Positions 51,398-61,734 are shown, counted from the first letter of the stretch. The stretch is 64,000 nucleotides of DNA from Gracilimonas sediminicola (GCF_024320785.1 NZ_JANDBC010000001.1:831309-895308), one strand, 5' to 3'. The notes: generated by a model not told the origin, from the letters alone. Translations and numbers: made by a program.

Positions 51398-53407
51398 ATG
51401 AAATCATCGCTTTCAGGATTCCTGATCTTTATAATCGCCGCTTTTACTGCGTGTTCATCAACAAAAACCACTACTTCGCCTGCTACTTCTGACGCTACTG
51501 AACAGAGCTTCAAACCTGAACGCCCCATCCCCTACGAGATCGAAGAACCCTGGGATTTTAAACAAGCTGTTGCAGATGGTTTCCGATCCTATAACGGAAC
51601 TCCCGGCCCCAACTATTTCACCAACACCTATTCCTACAAAATTGATACCGAACTGGTGCCGGCCGATACCATGCTTTACGGTGAAGCGGATATCACCTAC
51701 ACCAATAATTCGCCTGATACTTTAAATTATATTCTTTTTGAACTGGCTCAGAATCTCCACAAAGAGGGAGTGCCCCGTAAGGAAATTGTAGAGATTACCG
51801 GTGGCATGAATATCACAAGGGTTTCTATTGGTGGTGAAGACATTGCCGGCATGAAGCGAAGTCGCCCAACTTATGTGGTGCAGGGCACAAACCTGGTTGT
51901 CTATCCTAACGAAAGGATTTTCCCGGGACAGACTACCGAACTCGAAATTGACTGGAATTTCAAAGTTCCGCAAGCAGGTGCAAGCGGACGCATGGGTTAC
52001 AGCCGAAATAATCTGTACTTCATTGCTTATTGGTTTCCGCATGTTGCTACTTATGATGACGTTCACGGATGGTTTGGTGACGACTTTACCGGAAATGCCG
52101 AGTTTTATCACGATTTTGGAGACTACGAAATTAGTATAACCGCTCCAGAACAATGGCTGGTTATGAGTACCGGTGAATTTTTGAATCCGGAAGAAGTATT
52201 GGTTCCTGCTGTCCTCGATAGATATAATTCTGGACAAGAGTCTGATAGTGTCATTTCAGTTGTTGAAATCAATGATTTTGGAAGTTCAACAGTATCCGGT
52301 GAAGACGGAACTTTAACCTGGCGCTTTAAGGCTGAAAAAGTTCGTGATGTTGCCTTCAGTGCTACCTCTCAATCACAGTGGGATGCCATGCGAACTCCGG
52401 TTGGAGATGTGGACGGTGACGGCAGCGAAGACTATTCCCTCATTAATGCTTTTTGGAGAGAATCAGCCCCGCTTTGGGAAGATGCCGCAGACTACACGGC
52501 TCACTCTATTTCATTTTTATCTGATTATACCGGCATTCCGTATCCGTGGCCGCACATGACTTCCGTTGAAGGAGCCGGCATTATAGGCGGCGGGATGGAA
52601 TTCCCGATGATGACGGTAATGGGCAGCTACAACAACCCGAACCCGAATATTCCCTTATCACAAAAAAAGCAGGCGCTGTATAATGTAACCGCCCACGAAA
52701 TTGCCCACATGTGGATCCCGATGATTGTGAGCAACAACGAACGCCGGCACGCCTGGATGGATGAAGGAGCTACCACTTTTCATGAAGCCCACGCCCGCTG
52801 GGATAAATTTCCGGACAGCTTTAGCAGGCTGGATGAATTCAACAGTTACCTGCCCATTGCAGGCAGCTACCTGGAAGGCGAAATCATGAGATGGTCCGAC
52901 TACCACTATCCCGGCCCGGCTTACGGCGTCGCTTCGTATCCAAAACCTGCTACTGTTTTAATTGCCTTACAGGGTGTGTTAGGTGATGATTTGTTTAAAG
53001 AAGCATGGACAAGTTTCATGGACCGCTGGGCATATAAACATCCCACACCTTATGATATGTTTAACACCTTTGAGGATGTTTCAGGCAGAGAACTTGACTG
53101 GTTTTGGCGATCCTGGTATTTCGAAACATGGACCCTGGATCAGACCATTGCTGATGTTACTCAAAGAGAGGATGAGGCTACCATAACCATCAAAGATTTA
53201 GGCAAAGTTGTGATGCCCGTTGATCTAACCATTACTTTTGAAGACGGCTCCGAAACAACCACTCGCATTGGCGTTGAAGACTGGATGATGGGCAAACGCA
53301 CTACCTCCGTCACCATTGATGCACCGGCTATAATTTCCCGGGTAGAAATTGATGCCGATCATTACTTCCCGGATACAAACCGCGAGAACAACATTTGGGT
53401 AAGATAG
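51398..53407 (+). CDS. M1-family aminopeptidase lipoprotein
   Basis: 669 residues with a lipoprotein signal (AAFTAC, acylated C19). The zinc site HEIAHMW (H433, E434, H437) plus E456 has the standard spacing. GGGMEFP (about residues 393-399) replaces the usual GAMEN exopeptidase motif, so the substrate may differ. The N-terminal beta domain and C-terminal repeat domain of M1 enzymes are both recognisable by length. Probably a periplasmic or surface peptidase. Confidence 0.93.
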   Translation: MKSSLSGFLIFIIAAFTACSSTKTTTSPATSDATEQSFKPERPIPYEIEEPWDFKQAVADGFRSYNGTPGPNYFTNTYSYKIDTELVPADTMLYGEADITYTNNSPDTLNYILFELAQNLHKEGVPRKEIVEITGGMNITRVSIGGEDIAGMKRSRPTYVVQGTNLVVYPNERIFPGQTTELEIDWNFKVPQAGASGRMGYSRNNLYFIAYWFPHVATYDDVHGWFGDDFTGNAEFYHDFGDYEISITAPEQWLVMSTGEFLNPEEVLVPAVLDRYNSGQESDSVISVVEINDFGSSTVSGEDGTLTWRFKAEKVRDVAFSATSQSQWDAMRTPVGDVDGDGSEDYSLINAFWRESAPLWEDAADYTAHSISFLSDYTGIPYPWPHMTSVEGAGIIGGGMEFPMMTVMGSYNNPNPNIPLSQKKQALYNVTAHEIAHMWIPMIVSNNERRHAWMDEGATTFHEAHARWDKFPDSFSRLDEFNSYLPIAGSYLEGEIMRWSDYHYPGPAYGVASYPKPATVLIALQGVLGDDLFKEAWTSFMDRWAYKHPTPYDMFNTFEDVSGRELDWFWRSWYFETWTLDQTIADVTQREDEATITIKDLGKVVMPVDLTITFEDGSETTTRIGVEDWMMGKRTTSVTIDAPAIISRVEIDADHYFPDTNRENNIWVR

Positions 53408-53446
53408 ACCGCTTAAAAAACTGCATACCTGTTATTTGAAAATCAG

Positions 53447-53474
53447 AAAGCCCTTGTTACCAAAGGGCTTTTTT
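53447..53474 (+). terminator. rho-independent terminator of the M1 peptidase gene
   Basis: AAAGCCCTT (53447-53455) pairs with AAGGGCTTT (53463-53471), followed by T. Confidence 0.9.
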
Positions 53475-53559
53475 ATTGGCGATTATTTTTACCAAATTTG
53501 AGTTCTTACAATATCGCTAAGTGCTATATTCAGGGCGTTAAGGTTCACAACTATTCCAC

Positions 53560-55287
53560 ATGAAAATATTACGCAACAGGGCTTTTCGCTGGATTTTATT
53601 GATGCTCGGGCTCTCGGCTATCATTGCCCTCACAGGCATGAACGTTCTTTCTCTGTATGACTTGAGAGACCGCATGGTTGAAAGCGAAGAAGAACGTCGA
53701 ATTGATCAGCTGGATGAGATCAACGATACAATAAGGAACCAAATTCTTGAGCCTTTGCGAGGACTATACCGGATAGAGCTTGAGCCTATCGAAAGCTCCC
53801 TTCAGCAAACCGGACAGCTGCCGGAGAATATTCAGGATGTATTGACCCGCTCATCCAAAAGCCCGTTTTTTAACAGTATTTATTTCACCCCTGAAAATGT
53901 TGACCCCTGCAATCCTGATAACTCTATTTACAGGTTTGATCCTGAGAACCAACAAATCACCCCTACTAATGACTTTCCGGATTTAGTTTGTGATGGTGTT
54001 GGGCTGGCACGGACCAAAACCAAAATTCAGCTTAACGATTTCAATTACCGTTGGAATAATAACTTTGAGTTTGATACCCATCGCAGCCTGAACATCGGGC
54101 TCATCAATCTTTCTGAAAGCCGGATGATCGGCTACATCACCCTCACGTTAAATGAGGATTATATCGTAAATGAGGTTCTTCCCCCAATTCTTACCAATTA
54201 TTTTGGCAAAAGTGAGGAAACCGGGATTGTGGTCTGGGTTCGCGACTGGACCAATAACAGGGTTTTGGCTACTAACGATACAAACATTGAATACGACCGG
54301 AACCTTCGGGATCATGTGATGGGGTTCTCCGGCTCCGGCTTCTTCGACAACTGGTCGTTGAACCTTGCTTTTCTGGATGCGCCGGTTACCAATGCCTATA
54401 ACGAAACCCTTATCAAAAACCTGATTGTACTTGGTGTGGCTGTGTTGTTCTTATTAGGGGCACTGATCTTCATGTTTGTGACCGCACAACGCGAACGACA
54501 TTTAGCACAGCGACAGGCCAGCTTTCTTGCCAATGTAACCCATGAACTGAAAACACCTTTGGCGGTGATGCAGGCTGCAGGCGAAAATATTTCCGATGGC
54601 AGGGTCACCGAACCCAAACGTCTGAAGCAGTATGGCGAGCATATTTATAATGAGTCTATCCGGTTGAGAAGTATGATCGAGAAACTTCTGGATGTAGCCC
54701 GTGTTGACTCCGGCCAGAATATGATCAAAGCCGCTCCTTACAGCATTCACAACCTGATGAATAAATTCCTGAACGAAAACCGGGAGTACATTGAGAACAA
54801 AGGCTTTGAAGTGAAGTTTAAATCTTCGGCTGAAGACGCTTTGTGTATGATCGACAGCGACAGCTTCGAAACCATCGTTCATAACCTCACTGAGAACGCC
54901 ATCAAATACAGCAAGGATGAGAAATGCATCGAGTACCAAATTTCATCCAACAAAGATAATGTCTTTTTCAGCATCTCGGATCATGGAATGGGAATTCCTA
55001 AAAAAGAACAAAAAAACATCTTCAAAAAGTTTTACCGCGTTGACGACTCCGATTCGAAGAGCACCAAAATTAAAGGGCATGGATTGGGGTTAAGTATCGT
55101 ACGGAATATGGTTAGCCTGAATGGCGGAAAAATTGAAGTAAAAAGTAGTTCCGGCAAAGGCACAACATTTATTGTAAGATTTCCTAAATTGAATAAAGAT
55201 GATGTTTCGAAAGAACAGCTGCAAAACATACAGACTGGTTCCTCGCCAACAGAAAATTTAAATAAGCACACGAAATATGTCGGATAA
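53560..55287 (+). CDS. membrane sensor histidine kinase
   Basis: 575 residues. Two membrane helices (about 11-30 and 287-308) bracket a 255-residue periplasmic sensor of unknown ligand; the domain has two cysteines near residues 117 and 144 that may be bridged. The cytoplasmic part has the H-box NVTHELKTPL (H328), N-box TENAIKYS, G1 DHGMGIP and G2 GHGLGLS. It phosphorylates the OmpR-type regulator encoded by the next gene, which overlaps it by 11 bases. Confidence 0.95.
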   Translation: MKILRNRAFRWILLMLGLSAIIALTGMNVLSLYDLRDRMVESEEERRIDQLDEINDTIRNQILEPLRGLYRIELEPIESSLQQTGQLPENIQDVLTRSSKSPFFNSIYFTPENVDPCNPDNSIYRFDPENQQITPTNDFPDLVCDGVGLARTKTKIQLNDFNYRWNNNFEFDTHRSLNIGLINLSESRMIGYITLTLNEDYIVNEVLPPILTNYFGKSEETGIVVWVRDWTNNRVLATNDTNIEYDRNLRDHVMGFSGSGFFDNWSLNLAFLDAPVTNAYNETLIKNLIVLGVAVLFLLGALIFMFVTAQRERHLAQRQASFLANVTHELKTPLAVMQAAGENISDGRVTEPKRLKQYGEHIYNESIRLRSMIEKLLDVARVDSGQNMIKAAPYSIHNLMNKFLNENREYIENKGFEVKFKSSAEDALCMIDSDSFETIVHNLTENAIKYSKDEKCIEYQISSNKDNVFFSISDHGMGIPKKEQKNIFKKFYRVDDSDSKSTKIKGHGLGLSIVRNMVSLNGGKIEVKSSSGKGTTFIVRFPKLNKDDVSKEQLQNIQTGSSPTENLNKHTKYVG

Positions 55288-55981
55288 ACGCATGAAAGTG
55301 CTCGTTGTGGAAGACGAGCCAAGCCTTGTTTTTACACTTCGGGATACATTGGAAAGTGAAGGGTACGATGTTTTAGTAAGTGAAGAGGGAACGCAAGCCG
55401 TGGAAATGGTAAAAGAGCATAAGCCGGACATCATGATTCTGGACATTATGCTTCCCGGTAAAAGTGGCTATGATATTCTGGAGGAAATCCGCGACAACAA
55501 ATTTACTTTCCCCGTCATCATGCTGACAGCCAAAGACCAAGAGCCTGATAAAGTAAAAGGACTGAATCTTGGTGCCGACGACTACCTGACCAAACCGTTT
55601 GGTGTGAAGGAACTCCTTGCACGGATTGAAGCCCGACTGCGGCGTGCCGGCACGTATTCCACTTCCGGCGAAGTGGACATCCTTCAATTGGGCCCGATTA
55701 AAATTGACCTGCATGAGTCTGTGGTACATCGTCCGGATGGAGATGAAATTGAGCTGACATCCCGGGAAGTGGAGCTGATCCGCTACCTGTTAAAAAGCGC
55801 AAACGAACCGGTATCACGAGATGAGCTGCTGGAAAAAGTATGGCGCTATGAGTTCAGCACAAATACCCGAACGGTGGATGTTCACATTTCAAAGCTGAGA
55901 GCCAAAATTGAAGTACACCCTGACGATCCGCGTTACCTGATTACCTTACACGGTGTGGGCTATATGCTTCGAAACGGATAA
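55277..55981 (+). CDS. OmpR/PhoB-type response regulator
   Basis: 234 residues: receiver domain with phosphoacceptor D56 (ILDIMLPGKSG), KDQEPDKVKGLNLGADDYLTKPF, and a C-terminal winged helix with SREVELIRYLL, VWRYEFSTNTRTVDVHISKLRAK. The overlap with the kinase gene makes them a clear pair. An internal ATG at 55292 is a possible alternative start. Targets are unknown. Confidence 0.96.
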   Translation: MSDKRMKVLVVEDEPSLVFTLRDTLESEGYDVLVSEEGTQAVEMVKEHKPDIMILDIMLPGKSGYDILEEIRDNKFTFPVIMLTAKDQEPDKVKGLNLGADDYLTKPFGVKELLARIEARLRRAGTYSTSGEVDILQLGPIKIDLHESVVHRPDGDEIELTSREVELIRYLLKSANEPVSRDELLEKVWRYEFSTNTRTVDVHISKLRAKIEVHPDDPRYLITLHGVGYMLRNG

Positions 55982-56545
55982 TCAGACCAGCTGATCCATT
56001 TCTTTTTGCTTCACAGATTCTACGAACTTCACAAAGTTTTCCACTTGTGATTCGAGTAAGTTTTGCTGGAAGTCATCGTTGATTCCCTCTGTTTCCGAGA
56101 ACTCTTTTTCTACACGGGAGATAAAAACCCGCTCCGGAAACTGAAGTGCATTTCTGTAGTTTGCCACCATCTGAAATTGCTCTACGGCACGCAATCCACC
56201 AAAAGCACCGTTTGCCTCACCTATAAAAGCCATGGGCATCTTCTCAAAGGCTTCCGGAAATGGCAGGTAGTCTATAAACATTTTTAAAATACCGGGAAAA
56301 CTGCCGTTATATTCCGGGATCACAAATACCAATCCGTCTGCTTCCAGCACCGGCTTTCTGAACTCCTCGATAGCAGGAAGCTTTTTACCATACCTTCCGC
56401 CTACAATTTCTTCCAAGGGGAAATCCTGCAGGCTGATTACTTCCACATCCGCTCCCTTTTCTGCATACAATCCCTGTACATATCGGGAAACTTTAAGGGC
56501 ATTAGAATTTGGACGATCGGTACTGCTGATTATTTTTAGATTCAT
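55982..56545 (-). CDS. NADPH-dependent FMN reductase family protein
   Basis: About 187 residues of flavodoxin-like fold. The FMN phosphate loop is STDRPNSNALKVSRY (about residues 6-20) and the flavin-stacking region is VIPEYNGSFPGILKMFIDYL (about 79-98). It reduces flavin or quinones with NADPH. The start at 56545 (MNLKIISST) matches the family; an ATG 9 codons upstream is less likely. It converges on the response regulator gene, with no gap. Confidence 0.9.
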   Translation of the reverse strand: MNLKIISSTDRPNSNALKVSRYVQGLYAEKGADVEVISLQDFPLEEIVGGRYGKKLPAIEEFRKPVLEADGLVFVIPEYNGSFPGILKMFIDYLPFPEAFEKMPMAFIGEANGAFGGLRAVEQFQMVANYRNALQFPERVFISRVEKEFSETEGINDDFQQNLLESQVENFVKFVESVKQKEMDQLV

Positions 56546-56716
56546 TAATCCTGTTTTAAGCTTACTGTGCATTCTCCTTCAACATACCAATTACTTTAAA
56601 AAAACATTCCAATTCATTTTTCTGTGATCAGTGAATTTTTAAGTCTTCACCGTTTTTTGAGTTTATCGGTAATGATTTGCACTTTTACTACCAATTAGCA
56701 GCAAAACCGAATCGGT

Positions 56717-57253
56717 ATGAAGATATCTGTTGGAAATATAAGCATTGAATGCATGCAAGGTGATATTGCTTCCCGGGACGAAGTGGAGGCCGTTGTAAAT
56801 GCCGCCAATGCCCAGCTTACAACCGGAGGCGGGGTGGCCGGAGCCATTCACCGTGCGGCCGGACCAGGATTAGCTAAGGAATGCCGCACCAAAGCACCCA
56901 TCGCTCCGGGCGAAGCCGTGATATCCGGAGCCCATGATCTCCCCAATGACTATGTGATTCACTGCCTTGGCCCTGTTTATGGACGGGATGAACCAAGTGA
57001 TCAACTTTTGGCTTCCTGCTATAGAAATGCACTAAGACTGGCCGAAAAACACAAGATTTCTTCCATTGCCTTTCCCGCTATTTCGACCGGGGCTTTTGGA
57101 TACCCGATGAGAGAAGCAGCTACAATTGCATTTAACAACATAAAAGAAATGGCCCCGGAATTGGAACAGGTAAAAACCATCCGGTTTGTATTATTTGATG
57201 AGGATGATTTAGCTCTCCATCAGCAAATCATGAAAAAAATATTCAATACCTGA
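56717..57253 (+). CDS. macro-domain protein (ADP-ribose/O-acetyl-ADP-ribose binding)
   Basis: 178 residues, single macro domain. The ADP-ribose pocket is VVNAANAQLTTGGGVAGAIHRAAG (about residues 27-50) with Asn and Gly-rich loop, and the second loop is AISTGAFGYP (about 119-128). Likely hydrolyses O-acetyl-ADP-ribose or ADP-ribosylated groups (MacroD-like). The stop codon is part of a 50-base palindrome. It seems to be a single-gene unit. Confidence 0.95.
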   Translation: MKISVGNISIECMQGDIASRDEVEAVVNAANAQLTTGGGVAGAIHRAAGPGLAKECRTKAPIAPGEAVISGAHDLPNDYVIHCLGPVYGRDEPSDQLLASCYRNALRLAEKHKISSIAFPAISTGAFGYPMREAATIAFNNIKEMAPELEQVKTIRFVLFDEDDLALHQQIMKKIFNT

Positions 57254-57300
57254 CACCCACCGTAGAGATACAAGATTTTGTGTCTCTACGGTGGGTGTCA
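57251..57300. repeat. large REP-like palindrome overlapping a stop codon
   Basis: 23-base arms (57251-57273 and 57278-57300) with one G-T mismatch and a 4-base loop; the core is GTAGAGA..ACAA / TTGT..TCTCTAC. It begins exactly at the macro-domain stop codon. GTAGAGA-type palindromes are a REP class of Bacteroidota. Confidence 0.85.
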
Positions 57301-57355
57301 CGGATGAGCTGTATTATTAAATCAGTGTAGACCGGCTTAAAACATGTCATCCGTG
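57299..57355. repeat. CACGGATGA inverted repeat
   Basis: CACGGATGA (57299-57307) pairs with TCATCCGTG (57347-57355). It overlaps the end of the preceding palindrome and resembles the CACGGATT repeat at 32115-32137. Confidence 0.7.
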
Positions 57356-57360
57356 TTCTA

Positions 57361-58731
57361 TTATTTTTCCGGCTTTTGGTTTTTTATCTCCTGCCATTTT
57401 TTCCACAGCAAGGCTTCTCTGCCCTGGGTGCCGGCCTCGTACCATTTCTTGTCTTTTAAATCGTCCGGCAGATACTGTTGATCAACCCAATTATTCGGGT
57501 GGCTGTGTGGATATTTATAGTTCTCGGAAGCATTCTCAACACCCAGATATTTTGCCCCTTTCTTATTGGCCGTTTTGTCTTTCAGATAGGGTGGAATATC
57601 CTTAACTCCCCGATCGCTGATTTCCCGGTTCACCTCAAAAATAGCTTTGGTGCTGTTACTCTTCGGGCACTGACTCAAATACAAACACGCATGCGACAGA
57701 AAATACATCCCCTCCGGCATGCCACACTTCATAAAAGCCTCCTGGCAGGAGTTGACAATGGTGATGGCATTCGGCTCGGCAAGCCCCACATCCTCACTGG
57801 CAAAAATGAACATGCGCCTGAAAATAAAATTCGGATCATCTCCGCCTTCCAGCATGGCATTCATCCAGTACAAGGATGCATCGGGATCAGAACCGCGCAT
57901 GGATTTGATAAAGGCAGAGGCATAATGATAATGCTCGTCCCCGGTTCGGTCGTAGCGCACATTTCGCCGCTGGATACTCTCTTTGGCTACTTCCAGGCTG
58001 ATGGTAATCTTGCCGTCATCTTCCGGGGTACTGGAAAGGACGGCAACCTCCAGCGCATTAAGCGCATTTCGGATATCGCCCCCGGCCATTTCTGCCAAGT
58101 GATTGAAGGCATCTTCGGTTACTTCGATGTTCTTATCTCCCAGGCCGCGTTCACTATCCTCCAGAGCCCGGTTCAGCATCAGGCGAACGTCTTTAGTCGT
58201 CAACGGATGGAGCTCAAATAACTGGCATCGGGAGAGCAACGGATTTACCAGTGAATAAAAGGGATTTTCTGTAGTTGCCCCCACAAGAGTGATAATCCCG
58301 GATTCCAGATGTGGTAGCAGGGCGTCCTGCTGGGCTTTGTTCCAGCGGTGAATTTCGTCCACAAAAAGGATGGTCTTCCGTCCATTGAGTTTCCTCAGTT
58401 TCTCGGCTTTATCAACCACATTTCGAAGCTCCTTTATGCCATCCAAAACCGCATTGATCACTTCAAACTGTGCCTTTATCTCTCTCGAAATTACGTGAGC
58501 AAGCGTGGTCTTACCCGAACTGGGCGGACCGTAAAAAATCAACGAACCAATAATGCCGGTATCAATCATCCGCTGCAGCATTTTGCCTTCACCAACCAAA
58601 TGCTCCTGCCCGGCAAATTCATCCAGCGACTGCGGACGCATCCGGGTAGCTAACGGCTGGTTATACTGCGGATTTTCTTTTTGGGAAGAAGATTGAAAAC
58701 CACCAGACTTTTTTTCTTCGAAGAGATCCAT
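57361..58731 (-). CDS. rarA: replication-associated recombination protein A (AAA+ ATPase)
   Basis: About 456 residues, MgsA/WRNIP1 family, acting at stalled forks. Walker A is GPPSSGKTT, Walker B is [11 protein letters not shown], sensor 1 is [11 protein letters not shown], and the C-terminal tetramer domain has [11 protein letters not shown] and [16 protein letters not shown]. Start at 58731 (MDLFEEK) is preferred; 25 extra codons upstream look like untranslated sequence. It lies between repeats, transcribed away from the photolyase. Confidence 0.96.
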   Translation of the reverse strand: MDLFEEKKSGGFQSSSQKENPQYNQPLATRMRPQSLDEFAGQEHLVGEGKMLQRMIDTGIIGSLIFYGPPSSGKTTLAHVISREIKAQFEVINAVLDGIKELRNVVDKAEKLRKLNGRKTILFVDEIHRWNKAQQDALLPHLESGIITLVGATTENPFYSLVNPLLSRCQLFELHPLTTKDVRLMLNRALEDSERGLGDKNIEVTEDAFNHLAEMAGGDIRNALNALEVAVLSSTPEDDGKITISLEVAKESIQRRNVRYDRTGDEHYHYASAFIKSMRGSDPDASLYWMNAMLEGGDDPNFIFRRMFIFASEDVGLAEPNAITIVNSCQEAFMKCGMPEGMYFLSHACLYLSQCPKSNSTKAIFEVNREISDRGVKDIPPYLKDKTANKKGAKYLGVENASENYKYPHSHPNNWVDQQYLPDDLKDKKWYEAGTQGREALLWKKWQEIKNQKPEK

Positions 58732-58810
58732 GGATGAAGTTCGGGATGAATTAAAAGGGTATGTGTAAGATATGTGTTTTAAAGGAAAGAAGTGTTCAGA
58801 ATTCACAATT

Positions 58811-58849
58811 CAGAACTCAGGAGTCAGAATTCTGAGTTCTGGCTCCTGA
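58811..58849. repeat. alternative hairpins between rarA and photolyase
   Basis: CAGAACTCAG (58811-58820) pairs with CTGAGTTCTG (58832-58841); alternatively TCAGGAG (58817-58823) pairs with CTCCTGA (58843-58849). The style is like the 3589-3634 palindrome. Confidence 0.65.
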
Positions 58850-58858
58850 TTTCTTCTG

Positions 58859-60337
58859 CTACAATAATGATTTCTGATTCCCAAACTTATCCAAATACTG
58901 CTTCAGCTTCACCTTTTTACGGGTTGAATCGCTCGTCATATATCGAAGCTTACCGAAGATAGGGCGTTCCTGCCAGGCGCGGTCAAAGCGACCAAAGCAC
59001 CAGAAAATTCCGGAATAGCTATTGGGGTCCCGGCCATCCAGCGCATATTTATTATTGAGCTCAATCATGTAATCCAGTGCCGTGCGGTAATCCGGTGTCC
59101 ATTCTATGATTTTCTTTCCCCACAGCATCCGAAGATAATTATGCATCACCCCGGTTTCACGGAGTTCGGTTTGGGCTGCATTCCAGATTTCATCATGCGT
59201 TTGGGACTGCTCAAATTCCTCCAAAGAATAGATCCATTCCCGTTCGTCCCCCTCATGTTTCGAGGTGGTTTTTTTAACCCAATTCGGTAAACTTTCAAAT
59301 TGATCATAATCCGGGCGGTGATGCGCATAATGAAAGCCAACTTCCCGCCAGGTAATCACTTCATCCAAAAAACTTTCGATGTTTGGGTCTCCGTTAAAAA
59401 AGCCCGAGTTCTTTCCGTTGTTAGGGGTGATGGAATCCAGGTCCCACCCTTCCGGCTGGTGATCAAGCACCGTTTTCACGATTTCATACTCGCTGATTTT
59501 TCCAAAGTGCAGCCACGGACTCAATCCACTGGAAGCCTTTGCATCCGGGTCGTTACGTTTATCGTCATATTGATGGAGATTATGCGCTACAAAATGCCCC
59601 AATTTCCCTAAAGCAGCCTGCCGGGTTCCGTCTGAATCAGCCGGTTTAACCGAATGGTCAATAGCCAGTTCTGATACCGTTTGCTCAATATTTTCCAGCT
59701 TCTCATCTGCGGGGGGATATTTCTTGAGGAAGGCATCCGGTAACTCCACATTCTCCTGAATCTCCAAATCATCCACCGGATTTTGTCTGGGAGGATGAGT
59801 ATAGGCTTCCAGAAAATGCTCCTGCATTACTTTTCGGAAAAGGTAGGCTGAATAGGGGTCCTTGTCGGTAATTCCCAGCGGAATGATGCCGTTGGAATCG
59901 ATGGTGACGTACGGGACATCAACCTTATCAGCTACTTTCTCGTTATGTGTCCGGATGATGAAAACCGGGTATTCATCCGAAACAATGGCAGCGGCATGAT
60001 CAGCCAACTTGTAAAAAAGCCCGTTACCGGCTTTGGGCTCCGGCTCCAGGTAGCTGTAGTAGTTCAGGTTATGCTGCCTTGCATAATCGAGGTTTTCCTT
60101 CATCCCTTGCATGATGAAGGTATGCAGGCGGTCGGATGCCCAGGGATAATCCACATTCAATCCCTCGTAAATTAGCAGGGGCTTTTCATATTTGTTGGAA
60201 AGCGCGACGGCATACTCAAGGGCGTAGTTGTACTGAAACCGGCGGTTGACCTGCATCCAATACAAGATATACTCTCCCTCCGGGTTCACTTCCTTGTCGT
60301 TGCGCTTAAACTTTCGATAGCTGTTGATGTTTTTCAT
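58859..60337 (-). CDS. class II cyclobutane pyrimidine dimer photolyase
   Basis: 492 residues; repairs CPD lesions with FADH- and light. The class II hallmarks are at the C-terminus: LRMLWGKKIIEW, ALDGRDPNSYSGIFWCFGRFDRAW. WMQVNRRFQYNYAL (about residues 27-40) marks the N-terminal antenna domain. No membrane segment. It is the first of a light-repair block that ends with the FeS photolyase; two membrane-protein genes lie between them. Confidence 0.95.
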   Translation of the reverse strand: MKNINSYRKFKRNDKEVNPEGEYILYWMQVNRRFQYNYALEYAVALSNKYEKPLLIYEGLNVDYPWASDRLHTFIMQGMKENLDYARQHNLNYYSYLEPEPKAGNGLFYKLADHAAAIVSDEYPVFIIRTHNEKVADKVDVPYVTIDSNGIIPLGITDKDPYSAYLFRKVMQEHFLEAYTHPPRQNPVDDLEIQENVELPDAFLKKYPPADEKLENIEQTVSELAIDHSVKPADSDGTRQAALGKLGHFVAHNLHQYDDKRNDPDAKASSGLSPWLHFGKISEYEIVKTVLDHQPEGWDLDSITPNNGKNSGFFNGDPNIESFLDEVITWREVGFHYAHHRPDYDQFESLPNWVKKTTSKHEGDEREWIYSLEEFEQSQTHDEIWNAAQTELRETGVMHNYLRMLWGKKIIEWTPDYRTALDYMIELNNKYALDGRDPNSYSGIFWCFGRFDRAWQERPIFGKLRYMTSDSTRKKVKLKQYLDKFGNQKSLL

Positions 60338-60380
60338 AATCGGTTTGCTTTCTGTTCGGGCAAACCAAATTCAGGATCAA

Positions 60381-61076
60381 CTAATTCCGTTGTTTTAGCA
60401 CACTTTGGCTGTAAGGCTTTACATCCATTTTAACGGTGTACCCGGGAAGATCAGGATTTGAAACCATTAATGTAATAAGTGTATCGGACAGTATGTTTTC
60501 AACCGAATATTGGAATTCAAGGCCTTCCAAATTCAGGTCTTCCACGGTAAACGACTCGGTAACACCACCCTCCAGAATTTCATATTGAGCGGTAGCAAAT
60601 CCTACTTCGGCAAGTTCCGTTCTCATCTTGTCTTGCACCTTGCTTACAGCTGCACTCGCCGTGGTATTTGCATATACCTTAAGTTTTATAATTTCAGCAG
60701 GTACAACTGACAACGAACCGATACAAATGAGAACACCCGCATACCAGTACCAGGGTTTAGTACGGTGCTCATTCTCTTTTGCTTTTTTATATCCCATCAA
60801 TAACAGATAAGGGCCCAGCATCAAATAAATCACCACATTCAGATAGATGGATACTGTTTCCCATGTTAGTGAAAAGCCCGCCGGGTCATCTCCCCGAAAA
60901 ATATCAATCGCATCTGCAGAAGCTAATCCAATCAAAACCGTAGTGGGATTTGGATTAAACAGGTAATGAACATTCCCGGGCAGGAAATCGTCAATGAGCC
61001 ATGCCAGCGCCGGCACAAGAATGATCAGGAGCACTACAATCAGCCATTCATTGAATCTTCTAATTGAGAACTTCAT
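60381..61076 (-). CDS. membrane protein of unknown function 1
   Basis: 231 residues, not recognised. Three hydrophobic segments are visible (about 11-28, 71-95 and 109-130), followed by a soluble 95-residue domain that probably lies outside the cytoplasm. Its start overlaps the end of the next gene by 17 bases, so the two are translated together and may form a complex. It lies 43 bases upstream of the class II photolyase start, which suggests shared transcription. Confidence 0.7.
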   Translation of the reverse strand: MKFSIRRFNEWLIVVLLIILVPALAWLIDDFLPGNVHYLFNPNPTTVLIGLASADAIDIFRGDDPAGFSLTWETVSIYLNVVIYLMLGPYLLLMGYKKAKENEHRTKPWYWYAGVLICIGSLSVVPAEIIKLKVYANTTASAAVSKVQDKMRTELAEVGFATAQYEILEGGVTESFTVEDLNLEGLEFQYSVENILSDTLITLMVSNPDLPGYTVKMDVKPYSQSVLKQRN

Positions 61077-61734
61077 AGCGTACCCCCTCTTCGTTCAACG
61101 TGAACATCATTTCATACTTTCCTTTTTGTCCGTCGTAGTTCTCATATTCCGGATCTTCTCCTAACGAAATTTCACCAACCACCAACACTTTAATCTCATC
61201 GGCTTCCTCATCAATTTCATAGAAGTGATTGATACCCTCACTTTCATCCGGTTCCAGATTAGTACCCATTTTAGTGTTTCGCAGATCGAAATCAGAAACA
61301 TATACTCCTTCTTCCCCTAATTTTTCAGGCATCAATTCCCGGAACGTTTCAACCACCGATTCCCAGTCGTTTTGATGATACTGGCCGAGTATATAAATCA
61401 ACTTCTCCTGAACATCCGCTTTGCTTACCCCGGTGTCGATAATCTTCCGTATTTCAAGAAGAATGTTTTTTTGAAAATCCCGCCTTCCATAGTCGTGTGC
61501 AAAAGCAATGGCATTAAATAGAACCACCAAAACTACCAGCCCGTAAACCACCCGGTAGGCATTTTGAGATTCGAATGTGTTTTTACTCAGGCTGACCATT
61601 CTTCCCAGGAATATGATGCCGATGAGCAGAGCGATGAACAGTGCCATCCAGGCTTTCCCGAAATAAAGCGGAATGAAAAAGCCGATGGCCCCGAGTACAA
61701 CCGCCCCGATTAGCAATTTTGTTTCCTTTTCCAT
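61060..61734 (-). CDS. membrane protein of unknown function 2
   Basis: 224 residues, not recognised. Three hydrophobic segments in the first 80 residues (about 7-25, 28-46 and 60-79), then a soluble domain of about 145 residues with mixed alpha/beta character (YHQNDWESVVETFRELMPEKL). It looks like a homologue of its neighbour in layout, not clearly in sequence. It lies 69 bases from the FeS photolyase stop. Confidence 0.7.
   Translation of the reverse strand: MEKETKLLIGAVVLGAIGFFIPLYFGKAWMALFIALLIGIIFLGRMVSLSKNTFESQNAYRVVYGLVVLVVLFNAIAFAHDYGRRDFQKNILLEIRKIIDTGVSKADVQEKLIYILGQYHQNDWESVVETFRELMPEKLGEEGVYVSDFDLRNTKMGTNLEPDESEGINHFYEIDEEADEIKVLVVGEISLGEDPEYENYDGQKGKYEMMFTLNEEGVRYEVLN

Noticed and set aside
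57478-58221. A 247-codon open frame on the plus strand
   Set aside because: Antisense to rarA, whose AAA+ motifs are all intact; no independent support.
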